Shown piece by piece: positions 56,149 to 63,818 of a DNA stretch of 64,000 bases (position 1 is the first letter of the stretch; the number at the start of each line of letters is the position of its first letter). The stretch covers positions 4,275 to 68,274 of the forward strand of contig CAWEGB010000004.1 in the NCBI GenBank assembly GCA_963808545.1, in the 5' to 3' direction. Origin of the DNA: JACVRW01 sp963808545 (GTDB lineage: Bacteria; Actinomycetota; Thermoleophilia; Solirubrobacterales; Thermoleophilaceae). Position numbers and translations under genes: made by a program. The notes under the pieces were generated by a model. It had not been told where the DNA came from. It did not search any database and was given only the letters and a program-made list of their open reading frames with translations.

Positions 56149-57615
56149 GTGGGCGACCAGGGCCACATGCAGGGTCACAAGGACCGCCTGACGGCCATCG
56201 ACGCCTCCTTCCTACACCAGGAGAAGCAGGCGTCGCACATGCACGTCGGGGCGCTCGTGATCTTCGAGGGCCCACCGCCCGGACGAGACGAATTCTGTGC
56301 TCACCTCGAGTCGCGGCTTCACCTGGTGCCGCGCTACCGCCAGAAGCTCGCAGTGCCGCGGCTCGAGATGGGCCGGCCCTTCTGGGTCGACGACCCGAGC
56401 TTCAACCTCGACTACCACGTGCGCCATACCGGTCTGCCCAAGCCCGGCAGCGACGACCAGCTGCGGCAGCTCGTGGGACGCATCTTCTCCCAGCGGCTCG
56501 ACCGGTCGAAGCCGCTGTGGGAGTTGTGGATCGTCCAGGGCCTCGAGCGGGGCCGCTTCGCACTGATCTCGAAGACCCACCACGCGCTCGTGGACGGAGT
56601 GGCGGGCGTGGACATCGCCACCGTCCTGTTCGACCTCTCCCCCGTTCCCGCCGAGACCGGCGAAGACGACGATCGCTGGGTGGCGCAGCCCGAGCCGTCG
56701 GACGCCGAGCTGGTGGCCGAGGGCATCAAGGGGCTCGTGCGAACCCCGTTCGCCCTGGCCGGCAGCGCTATGGGCGCTGCGCAGAATCCGAGCCGCACAC
56801 TCAGCCGGGCGCGCGAGGCCGCCGAGGGCGTGGGCGAGGTGGTGTGGGCGGGCCTCAACCCGGCGCCGGACGTCCCGCTCAACGTCGAGATCGGCTCCCA
56901 CCGCAGGGTGTGGTGGGTGCAGAGCCGCCTGGCCGACTTCAAGGAGATCAAGGACGCGTTGGGGGGAACGGTCAACGACGCGGTGCTGGCCGTGGTGGCG
57001 GGCGCGCTCGGAAGCTGGCTGCGCGAGCGCGGCCTGCGGACCGAGGGACTGGAGCTGAGGGCACTCGTGCCGGTGTCGATCCGCCACGAGGACGACCACG
57101 GGACGCTCGGCAACCGCATCGCCGCGATGCGCGGTCCGCTGCCGGTATACGCGCGCGACCCGGTGGAGCGCCTCGCCATCGTCCAGGAGGGCATGGGCCA
57201 TCTGAAGGAGTCGAAGCAGGCCCTCGGCGCCGAGGTGATCTCCGGCCTCCAGGACTTCGCGCCGCCGACGCTTCTGGCGCAGGCCTCCCGGCTCAACTTC
57301 TCGACCCGGCTGTTCAACCTGATCGTGACCAACGTGCCGGGTCCGCAGTTCCCGCTCTACATCCTTGGGCGCGAGATGGAGGAGATCGTGCCGATCGCCT
57401 TCCTGCCGGAGAACCATGCGCTCGCGATCGCGATCATGAGCTACAACGGCAAGGTCGACTTCGGGCTGCTCGGCGACTACGACGCCATGGCCGACATCGA
57501 ATCCGTGGGTAAGCACGTGGAGGAGTCACTCGACGCGCTGCTCAAGGCGGCCCGCAAGCAGAGCGAGAAGGCGGCACGGGCCAACGGCGGCAAGAAGAGC
57601 GCCGCGAAGGCGTAG
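56149..57615 (+). CDS. wax-ester synthase/diacylglycerol acyltransferase (WS/DGAT)
   Basis: 488 residues from GTG 56149; ATG 56167 is the more conventional start and gives 482. DRLTAIDASFLHQEKQASHMHVGALVIFEG is the family N-terminus, ISKTHHALVDGVAGVDIATVLFDL carries the HHxxxDG catalytic site (near 138-144 from ATG 56167), and the second half has GGTVNDAVLAVVAGALGSWL, NRIAAMRGPLPV and TNVPGPQFPLYILG. Esterifies fatty acyl-CoA to alcohols or diacylglycerol. Ends with a Lys/Ala-rich tail (KAARKQSEKAARANGGKK). Storage lipid synthesis is the expected role. Confidence 0.92.
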   Translation: MGDQGHMQGHKDRLTAIDASFLHQEKQASHMHVGALVIFEGPPPGRDEFCAHLESRLHLVPRYRQKLAVPRLEMGRPFWVDDPSFNLDYHVRHTGLPKPGSDDQLRQLVGRIFSQRLDRSKPLWELWIVQGLERGRFALISKTHHALVDGVAGVDIATVLFDLSPVPAETGEDDDRWVAQPEPSDAELVAEGIKGLVRTPFALAGSAMGAAQNPSRTLSRAREAAEGVGEVVWAGLNPAPDVPLNVEIGSHRRVWWVQSRLADFKEIKDALGGTVNDAVLAVVAGALGSWLRERGLRTEGLELRALVPVSIRHEDDHGTLGNRIAAMRGPLPVYARDPVERLAIVQEGMGHLKESKQALGAEVISGLQDFAPPTLLAQASRLNFSTRLFNLIVTNVPGPQFPLYILGREMEEIVPIAFLPENHALAIAIMSYNGKVDFGLLGDYDAMADIESVGKHVEESLDALLKAARKQSEKAARANGGKKSAAKA

Positions 57616-57651
57616 GTCCTCCGGCGTCCCGGGCCGCGGGGCACAGGTAGC

Positions 57652-57657
57652 TAGGGT
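57652..57657 (+). promoter_or_regulatory. -10 box for the CocE/NonD-like hydrolase
   Basis: TAGGGT ends 9 nt before ATG 57667. Confidence 0.4.
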
Positions 57658-57666
57658 GCCCGTCCG

Positions 57667-59427
57667 ATGAAGAAGCTGACGATCCTCACGGCGACGGTCA
57701 CGATCGGCGTTCTCGCCCCTGCTGCCGCCGCCGCTCCGCCCCAGCCGTTCGGGCACCCCTGCAGCCCGCAGAACGACACGCTGTTCTGCCCCACGACGAG
57801 CGACGCCCAGCGCGTGCCGAGCTTCGACGGCGTGCCGCTCGACGTGGACGTGACGCTCCCGCCGACGGGCGACGGTCCGTTCCCGGCCGTCGTGATGCTG
57901 CACGGCTGGGGCGGGAGCAAGTCCGCCTTCCAGTCGCCGACCCCGGAGGGCAACGGCGGCGCCAGCTACCACTACAACAACACCTACTTCGCCCGGCAGG
58001 GGTACGCGGTGATCACGCCGTCGGCGCGCGGCTTCGGACGCTCGTGCGGGGCGGCCGGGTCGCGCGCGCCCGGCGCCTGTGACCGCGGCTGGGTGCGCCT
58101 GGCCGACCAGCGCTACGAGGTGCGCGACGTCCAGCACCTGCTGGGGCGCCTGGTGGACGAGCGCGTGGTGCGGGCGGACGCCCTGGGCGTGACGGGCATC
58201 TCCTACGGCGGGATCCAGAGCCACAGCCTGGCCCGTCTCCGTGACCGGATTCGCCTGCAGGACGGGTCCTACCGCCGTTGGCGCAGCCCGGCAGGCCGCC
58301 GGCTGCGGATCGCCGCCGCCTGGGCGCGCTGGGGCGCGACCGACCTGACCTCCGCGCTCACGCCCAACGGGCGCTTCCTCGACACCGAGAAGGCGCCCAG
58401 AGCGCAGAGCCGGTCCCCGCTCGGCATCTACAAGAAGAGCTACAACCAGGGCCTGCTGCTGCTGGGCAGGACGACCGGCTTTATCGCGCCGGCGGGCGGA
58501 CCGTTCGACACGGATCTCCTGGGCTGGGCCGACGAGGCGGACTCCGGTGAGCCCTACGGCGCGCAGGAGGGTCGGATCGCACGCGAGCTGACCAACTACC
58601 ACAGCTCGGCCGGGCTGTCGGGGACTCCCGCCCCGCTGCTCGTGCAGAACGGCTGGACCGATGACCTGTTCCCGGCGCCCGAGGCGCTGCGCGCCTACCG
58701 CACCTACGAGAACGCCAGAGGGGCACGCGTGTCGTACCAGTTCGGCGATCTCGGCCACTCGCGTGGGGCGAACAAGCCGGCCGTCGATCGCTACTTCAAC
58801 GATCGGGGCGCCGCGTTCTTCGCCGCCCACCTGAAGGGCGAGGGCCGGGCCCCGCGGCACAACGCGGTCACCGCGTTCACCCAGACCTGCCCCTTCGAGA
58901 CGCCGGCGGGCGGCCCCATCCGGGCACGAAGCTGGGACCGCCTTCACCCGAGGACGGCCGGCATGGCGGCGCTTCCCGGGCAGACGATCACCTCGAGCGG
59001 CGGCAACCCGGCGACGGCCAGGGCCTACGACCAGTTGACCGGCGCCAACTCCTGCCTGCAGGTCGCGGCCGAACGGGCGCCCGGGACGGCGATCGTGCAG
59101 CGGAGCTTCGCGCGGGCGTTCACTCTGCTCGGCCAGCCCACCGTGCGGGCGCGGGTCAGGACGAAGGCCCGCGGCGCCACGATCGTGGCCCGCCTGTGGG
59201 ACGTCCACCAGGGCCGGCAGACGCTGGTGGGCCGCGGGGCCTATCGCCTCACCGACCGACAGCAGGGCCGCATCGTGTTCCAGCTGTGGGGCAACGGCTG
59301 GCGCTTCGGCCCTGGCCACCAGGCCAAGCTCGAGCTGCTGGGCTCCGACCCGAACTTCATGCGGCCGAGCAACTTCAGCTTCCGGGTGAGAATCTCCCGG
59401 ATCGGTGTGAGGCTGCCGGGCCGGTGA
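57667..59427 (+). CDS. secreted CocE/NonD-family (X-Pro dipeptidyl-peptidase S15-like) hydrolase
   Basis: 586 residues. KKLTILTATVTIGVLAPAAAA is a signal peptide. The alpha/beta-hydrolase domain has PAVVMLHGWGGSKSAFQ (oxyanion HGW), the nucleophile elbow GVTGISYGGIQSHSL, LLVQNGWTDDLFPAPEAL with the catalytic Asp and LGHSRGANKP with the His. A C-terminal jelly-roll (RARVRTKARGATIVARLWDVHQGRQTLVGRGAYRL) is the X-Pro dipeptidyl-peptidase C-terminal domain. Acts outside the cell on an ester or peptide; which is not clear. Overlaps the next hydrolase by 4 bp. Confidence 0.88.
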   Translation: MKKLTILTATVTIGVLAPAAAAAPPQPFGHPCSPQNDTLFCPTTSDAQRVPSFDGVPLDVDVTLPPTGDGPFPAVVMLHGWGGSKSAFQSPTPEGNGGASYHYNNTYFARQGYAVITPSARGFGRSCGAAGSRAPGACDRGWVRLADQRYEVRDVQHLLGRLVDERVVRADALGVTGISYGGIQSHSLARLRDRIRLQDGSYRRWRSPAGRRLRIAAAWARWGATDLTSALTPNGRFLDTEKAPRAQSRSPLGIYKKSYNQGLLLLGRTTGFIAPAGGPFDTDLLGWADEADSGEPYGAQEGRIARELTNYHSSAGLSGTPAPLLVQNGWTDDLFPAPEALRAYRTYENARGARVSYQFGDLGHSRGANKPAVDRYFNDRGAAFFAAHLKGEGRAPRHNAVTAFTQTCPFETPAGGPIRARSWDRLHPRTAGMAALPGQTITSSGGNPATARAYDQLTGANSCLQVAAERAPGTAIVQRSFARAFTLLGQPTVRARVRTKARGATIVARLWDVHQGRQTLVGRGAYRLTDRQQGRIVFQLWGNGWRFGPGHQAKLELLGSDPNFMRPSNFSFRVRISRIGVRLPGR

Positions 59428-60323
59428 CCGAAGGGCGCGCCAGGGCGGGCGAGGTGGAGATCGCCTACCAGACGATCGGAGACCCCTCCGGGCCGGCACT
59501 GCTGCTGGTGATGGGGCTCGGCATGCAGCTCATCCACTGGGATCTCGAGCTGTGCGAGGCGCTTGCCGAGCGCGGGTTTCACGTGATCCGCTTCGACAAC
59601 CGTGACGCGGGCCTGTCCACGTCGATCGACGCGCCGGTGCCGCCCGTGATGCGCGCCATGGCCGGCTTCCACATCGATGCGCCCTACCTGCTGGCCGACA
59701 TGGCCGACGACGGCTTCGGCCTGCTCGACCACCTGGACATCGAGCGCGCCCACGTGATGGGGGCTTCGATGGGCGGGATGGTGGCCCAGACCATGGCCAT
59801 CCGGCGGCGCGAGCGGGTGCTCTCGCTCACGTCGATCATGTCGAACACGGGTGATCGCCGTTCGGGCCTGCCGAAGCTGCGCGTGTGGAGCGTGCTGCTG
59901 AGGCGAGCGCCCCGTGACCGCGACGGTTACGTCGAGCACTTCGTGCGTGTGTTCCGGATGATCGGCTCGCCCGGCTTTCCCCGCGACGAGGAACGGGTCC
60001 GCGAGATCGCCTCCGCCACCTTCGACCGCGGCGAGAACGCAGCCGGGACCGCGCGCCAGCTGGCGGCCATACTGGCCTCGGGCGACCGGACCGCCGAGCT
60101 GCGGCGGCTCTCCGTCCGAGCCACCGTGGTTCACGGCACAGACGATCCGCTGGTGCCCTTCCGCGGCGGTAGAGCCACCGCCGCCGCGATCCCTGGGGCG
60201 GAGCTCATCGCCATCCCCGGCATGGGCCATGACCTGCCGCGCCAGGTGTGGCCACGGGTGATCGACGTCCTGTCCGCGCACGCCGAGAACGCGCCCGCGG
60301 CTCCCGCGCCGCAGCGGGCCTGA
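59424..60323 (+). CDS. alpha/beta-fold hydrolase
   Basis: 299 residues from GTG 59424 (GTGA overlap). VEIAYQTIGDPSGPALLLVMGLGMQLIHWDLELCEALAERGFHVIRFDNRDAGLST, then MADDGFGLLDHLDIERAHVMGASMGGMVAQTMAI with Ser in GASMGGM, VVHGTDDPLVPFRGG (Asp) and AIPGMGHDLPRQVWP (His). The triad is complete. The signal-free cytosolic form suggests it processes a product taken up or made from the secreted hydrolase before it. Class: epoxide hydrolase/proline iminopeptidase-like. Confidence 0.9.
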   Translation: MTEGRARAGEVEIAYQTIGDPSGPALLLVMGLGMQLIHWDLELCEALAERGFHVIRFDNRDAGLSTSIDAPVPPVMRAMAGFHIDAPYLLADMADDGFGLLDHLDIERAHVMGASMGGMVAQTMAIRRRERVLSLTSIMSNTGDRRSGLPKLRVWSVLLRRAPRDRDGYVEHFVRVFRMIGSPGFPRDEERVREIASATFDRGENAAGTARQLAAILASGDRTAELRRLSVRATVVHGTDDPLVPFRGGRATAAAIPGAELIAIPGMGHDLPRQVWPRVIDVLSAHAENAPAAPAPQRA

Positions 60324-60329
60324 GCCGGC

Positions 60330-61010
60330 CTATCCGGGCGGGCGGTGCTCGGGCGCGAGGCGCCGCGCCAGCTCGAGTGTGTCGTCGTCGAGCTCGGTCT
60401 CGACCATGTCGTACTCGCGGGCGTACTGGTCGAGCAACGCGTCCCTGACCGTCGCCCAGTCGCTCGAGCCGTTCTCGCCCGCCACCGAGCCGGTGACCTC
60501 CGGGCGCCAGTCGAGGCCGAGCGCCGCGTAGACGGGACCGAGGGCGCGTCTGATGCGTTCCTCGCCCGCCACCACGAGCACCACGCCGGTGTGTGAGCCA
60601 CCGGCCACCACGCGCTGGCCCACGCCGGCGATCTTGCTCGCGCTCCTGGCGTTGACGCTGTAGCGGCCCGGGCAGTACTCGCCCGGGACCTCGCCCACGC
60701 GGGCGTCGAGGCCCAGCCACCGCAGCGCCCCGGCGATCCGCGCCGCCGTCCTCTCGAAGCGCTCGCGGATGCGCTCCCGGGGCTCGCGATCCGGCACGGC
60801 GTGCCCCAGCTCGATCGTGTCCTCGTGGAAGATCGCCGCCCGTCCTCCGGCCAGGCGGACCACGGCTTCGAAACCTTCGGCCCGGGCGGCGCGCACCGCT
60901 GCCTCGTAACCGTCGACCACGACATCGCGCTTGGCGAAGGCCACGAAGGCTCCCGGCCGCGCCAGCCTCAGCGTCTCCGGCAGCTCACCTCGCCCCACGC
61001 GCAGCATCAC
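60330..61010 (-). CDS. lipoate-protein ligase A/biotin-protein-ligase-like protein (start unclear)
   Basis: 226 residues from GTG 61010. FVAFAKRDVVVDGYEAAVRAARAEGFEAVVRLAGGRAAIFHEDTIELGHAV is the LplA/LipB fold (R-x-x-G-G-x-A-x-x-H), and ALRWLGLDARVGEVPGEYCPGRYSVNARSASKIAGVGQRV holds the SxKIAG substrate lysine. Upstream in frame LITRSFADDPALDVAVSRAV looks like the family's true N-terminus but lacks a standard start codon; CTG 61067 would be needed. Attaches or transfers lipoate or octanoate. Follows the DUF59 gene on the same strand. Confidence 0.75.
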   Translation of the reverse strand: MMLRVGRGELPETLRLARPGAFVAFAKRDVVVDGYEAAVRAARAEGFEAVVRLAGGRAAIFHEDTIELGHAVPDREPRERIRERFERTAARIAGALRWLGLDARVGEVPGEYCPGRYSVNARSASKIAGVGQRVVAGGSHTGVVLVVAGEERIRRALGPVYAALGLDWRPEVTGSVAGENGSSDWATVRDALLDQYAREYDMVETELDDDTLELARRLAPEHRPPG

Positions 61011-61084
61011 GGCGCGTGAGACGGCGACGTCGAGGGCGGGGTCGTCCGCGAACGAGCGGGTTATCAGCTGGAGGCGAGGAGGGC

Positions 61085-61387
61085 TCAGAACCCGAGCGCG
61101 AACTTGGCTTCTTCACTCATGAGCTCAGGTGTCCAGGCCGGCGTGAAGGTCATCTTCGGGTACACGGCGTCGACTCCGTCGAGCTCGCCCACGAACTCCT
61201 CCATCTGCTCGGCCACCTGAGGCCCGATCGGGCAGCCGGGCGAGGTGAGCGTGAAGCTGATGAAGACCTCGCCGCCGTCCACCTCCACGTCGTAGACCAA
61301 GCCGAGCTCAACGAAGTCGAGCCCCAGCTCGGGGTCGATCACGTTGGTGAGAGCCTCCTGGACCTCGTCTGCGGTAACGGTCGCCAT
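61085..61387 (-). CDS. DUF59/MIP18 family Fe-S assembly protein (SufT-like)
   Basis: 100 residues from ATG 61387. VTADEVQEALTNVIDPELGLDFVELGLVYDVEVDGGEVFISFTLTSPGCPIGPQVAEQMEEFV carries the D-P-E-x-x-x-x-x-V/L-E-L-G-L and T-S-P-G-C-P motifs with the conserved Cys of MIP18/SufT-type factors that help mature [4Fe-4S] proteins. Usually the sixth gene of actinobacterial suf operons; here it is 12 kb from sufB. Likely helps IspH and other targets. Confidence 0.88.
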   Translation of the reverse strand: MATVTADEVQEALTNVIDPELGLDFVELGLVYDVEVDGGEVFISFTLTSPGCPIGPQVAEQMEEFVGELDGVDAVYPKMTFTPAWTPELMSEEAKFALGF

Positions 61388-61395
61388 AGGACGAG

Positions 61396-61402
61396 GATAG
61401 TA
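61396..61402. promoter_or_regulatory. overlapping divergent -10 boxes (DUF59 / fxsA)
   Basis: TACTAT on the minus strand (61402-61397) is 9 nt before ATG 61387; GATAGT on the plus strand (61396-61401) is 13 nt before ATG 61415. The two starts are 27 bp apart and the boxes overlap. Confidence 0.4.
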
Positions 61403-61414
61403 GTGTCGGAAGCC

Positions 61415-61906
61415 ATGCCGATTCTGGCTCTGATTCTGGTCTTCATCGTGGTGCCGCTCGCCGAGCTGTACGTGATCCTGAAGGTGGGCGACGCGATCGG
61501 AGTGATCCCGACGATCCTGCTTCTGGTGCTCGACTCGCTGCTCGGCGCGCTGCTGCTTCGAACGCAGGGCCGCAGCGTCTGGCGGCGCTTCAACACCGTG
61601 CTCGCGGAGGGTGGAATGCCTCACCGCGAGGTGGTGGACGGCGTCCTCGTGATCTTCGGCGGCGCCTTCCTGCTCACGCCGGGCTTCATCACCGACATCT
61701 TCGGCCTGCTCCTGCTGATCCCGCCCACCAGGGCGGTGGTGAGGCGGCTGCTCGTGCGGCGCCTCGGCCGGCGCGTGGCGGTGGGCGTGGTGGGCGGCAT
61801 GGGCGCCGGCGGAGCCCGCCGGGGCGGTGGGCGCAGCGGTGAGCACTTCGACGTCGAAGGGACCGCCAGCGAGTACGATCGCCCGGCTCCGGGGCTCGAT
61901 CGGTGA
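61415..61906 (+). CDS. fxsA: FxsA family membrane protein
   Basis: 163 residues. Three to four membrane helices (ILALILVFIVVPLAELYVILKVGDAIGVIPTILLLVLDSLLGALLLRTQG, GVLVIFGGAFLLTPGFITDIFGLLLLIPP) with the family's P-L-x-E-L and F-L-L-x-P-G-F-I-T-D motifs. In E. coli FxsA blocks phage T7 exclusion by the F plasmid; ordinary function unknown. A glycine/arginine-rich cytosolic tail (RRGGGRSG) follows. Overlaps the next gene by 4 bp. Confidence 0.88.
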   Translation: MPILALILVFIVVPLAELYVILKVGDAIGVIPTILLLVLDSLLGALLLRTQGRSVWRRFNTVLAEGGMPHREVVDGVLVIFGGAFLLTPGFITDIFGLLLLIPPTRAVVRRLLVRRLGRRVAVGVVGGMGAGGARRGGGRSGEHFDVEGTASEYDRPAPGLDR

Positions 61907-62610
61907 GCGCCGCGGCGCTCGCCCTCTCCTTCTTCGACCCCGCCCACGAGATCTACGGGACGGCGAGATCCGGCGCCACGATCCTGTTCGAGGGCCGCCG
62001 GCCCCGGGCCGTGCCCGAGGCCCCGGTGATCGAGAAGACGAACGGCGCAGTCACCGCCCGGATCGAGGGCGAGCTGGACCTGCAGGTGGAGCCGCTCTCG
62101 GAGCCGGCCGACCTCGGCGAGGCGGCGGTGAGCATCTGCCAGGTGCGCGGCGCGGCCGCCGGACGCAACGTCGACTGTCTGGGCACCCTGGCGGAGACGA
62201 CATCGCCGCCGCGATGGGAGGAGCTCGACGCGCTGCGAGCCGTGTCCGCGATCGTGGACGCCGAGCACGCGCTGGTGCTCCTGGCCCGGCGTCCCCGAGG
62301 CGCACTCGGGCACGGTGACGAACGGGTGAGCGCCATGCTGATCGACGAGGGCAGCTTCAGGGAGGTCGAGGAGGCGCGCCTGTCCACGGTCTACGACGGC
62401 GACGCGCGCCAGCGCAGCGCCGGACTGGAGCTGTGGCTGCCGGGCGAGGAGTTTCCCCGGCGGGGCTCCGGGACCGTCCTGGCCGGCACCTCCCTCGCGC
62501 TCGGCGAGCTGGAGGTGCACGCCGCGGTGTTCAGCTGGAAGATCGAGGGCCGTGAGGGCATCGGAGGCTACGAGCTCACCACCCGCACAGAGCCTCCGGC
62601 GGCGGCATGA
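61903..62610 (+). CDS. conserved hypothetical protein
   Basis: 235 residues from GTG 61903. FFDPAHEIYGTARSGATILFEGRRPRAVPEAPVIEK, then ELDLQVEPLSEPADLGEAAVSICQVRGAAAGRNVDCLGT, DALRAVSAIVDAEHALVLLARRP and a C-terminal strand-rich part ending GIGGYELTTRTEPPAA. All-beta character, no signal or membrane segment. I cannot place it in a named family; similar proteins exist in Thermoleophilia. Sits between fxsA and a HAD phosphatase in one overlapping run of genes. Confidence 0.55.
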   Translation: MSAAALALSFFDPAHEIYGTARSGATILFEGRRPRAVPEAPVIEKTNGAVTARIEGELDLQVEPLSEPADLGEAAVSICQVRGAAAGRNVDCLGTLAETTSPPRWEELDALRAVSAIVDAEHALVLLARRPRGALGHGDERVSAMLIDEGSFREVEEARLSTVYDGDARQRSAGLELWLPGEEFPRRGSGTVLAGTSLALGELEVHAAVFSWKIEGREGIGGYELTTRTEPPAAA

Positions 62611-63233
62611 CCCGAGTGCTGATCTGCGACTTCGGCGGGGTGCTCACCTCGCCGCTGCAGACGGGCTTTCTCGCCTACCAGGAGGAGTCCGGCGTCTCTC
62701 TCGAGGAGCTCGGAACGGCAATGGGCAAGGCCACCGCGGAGCACGGCGACCATCCACTGTTCGTGCTCGAACGCGGCGAGATCACCGAGGGCGAGTTCCG
62801 TGAGCGCATCGAGCGTCATCTCGAGCCCGAGTTCGACCTGAGCCGGCTGCGCAGCCTCTACTTCGACAACCTCGCTCCCAGCAGGGAGATGATCGACTAC
62901 GTGCAGGAGCTTCGCGGGCGCGGCGTGCGCACGGCCCTGCTCACCAACAACGTGCGCGAGTGGGAGCCGCTGTGGCGCTCCAAGCTGCCGGAGGTCGACG
63001 AGCTGTTCGAGGTGGTGATCGACTCGGCGTTCGTGGGTCTGCGCAAGCCCGACCCGGCCATCTACGAGCTCACCCTGGAGCGGCTGGGCGACGGTGTCGC
63101 CCCGGGCGACTGCGTGTTCGTCGACGACCTCGAGATCAACTGCGAGGCCGCGCGCTCGCTGGGGATGGCGGCGGTGCGCTTCACCGACCCGGCGCAGGCG
63201 ATCCCCGAGATCGAGTCAGCGCTGGCCGAGTAG
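62607..63233 (+). CDS. HAD-IA family hydrolase
   Basis: 208 residues. Motif I is CDFGGVLTSP, where the nucleophile Asp is followed by F-G instead of x-D, as in the epoxide-hydrolase N-terminal phosphatase branch of the HAD superfamily. Motif II is ALLTNNVRE, motif III LRKPDPAIYELTLERLG with Lys, and motif IV DCVFVDDLEINCEAARSLGM. Cap of the C1 helical type. Substrate likely a small phosphate or a haloacid; unknown. Convergent with tetR, overlapping by 18 bp. Confidence 0.88.
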   Translation: MTRVLICDFGGVLTSPLQTGFLAYQEESGVSLEELGTAMGKATAEHGDHPLFVLERGEITEGEFRERIERHLEPEFDLSRLRSLYFDNLAPSREMIDYVQELRGRGVRTALLTNNVREWEPLWRSKLPEVDELFEVVIDSAFVGLRKPDPAIYELTLERLGDGVAPGDCVFVDDLEINCEAARSLGMAAVRFTDPAQAIPEIESALAE

Positions 63234-63818
63234 CGCCGCCAGCGTCGTGCGCATCGCCGCTCGCGCTCGCTCGACGCCGAGCCCCTGATGGGCGCGGTAG
63301 CCCTCCCAGGCCGGCCAGGCGGTGGCCGACACCAGCGCCGCCAGCAGCACGGAGCGCTCGGGGCGCTCAAGCGGCTGGAGCTCGCGCCGGAACACCCGCT
63401 CGACCTCGGCCGCCGCGCCGCGACGCGCCGTGGTGAGCCAGCCGGCCACCACATCGGACTCGTGCTCCAGGAGCAGGGCCGCCCGGCGGACAGGGGTGAT
63501 CTGCTCGAGCACGCCGGCCCGCTGGGCGGCGAAGTCGTCGATGCGCTCGGCGAGCGGGCGTGACGCGTCCACGGGAACGCTGGCGGTCACCACGCGCTCG
63601 TACTGACTGCGTGCCACCGCCTCGAACAGCGCCTCGCGGTCAGGGAAGTGCTGGAACACCGAGCGCTCCGAGACTCCCGCCCGCTCCGCTATCCGCTCCG
63701 CGGTGGGTCGCAGCTCGCCGCCGGCGAGCAGGGCGAAGAGGGCATCCACCAGGGCCTGGCGAGTGCGCTGGGCGCGGACCGTGCGCCCGTCGGTCTGGTC
63801 GGTGGCGCCGGATCCCAT
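63216..63818 (-). CDS. TetR/AcrR family transcriptional regulator
   Basis: 200 residues from ATG 63818. RAQRTRQALVDALFALLAGGELRPTAERIAERAGVSERSVFQHFPDREALFEAVA is the TetR N-terminal helix-turn-helix. The C-terminal ligand domain is variable (ALLLEHESDVVAGWLTTARRGAAAEVERVF, SATAWPAWEGYR). TATGCT 10 nt upstream on the minus strand supports this start over upstream ATG 63833. Its regulon may be the divergent gene beyond the window edge. Confidence 0.88.
   Translation of the reverse strand: MGSGATDQTDGRTVRAQRTRQALVDALFALLAGGELRPTAERIAERAGVSERSVFQHFPDREALFEAVARSQYERVVTASVPVDASRPLAERIDDFAAQRAGVLEQITPVRRAALLLEHESDVVAGWLTTARRGAAAEVERVFRRELQPLERPERSVLLAALVSATAWPAWEGYRAHQGLGVERARAAMRTTLAALLGQR

Noticed and set aside
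57526..59499. 657-codon minus-strand frame
   Set aside because: Antisense to the CocE/NonD-like hydrolase, with low-complexity Arg/Gly/Ala sequence.
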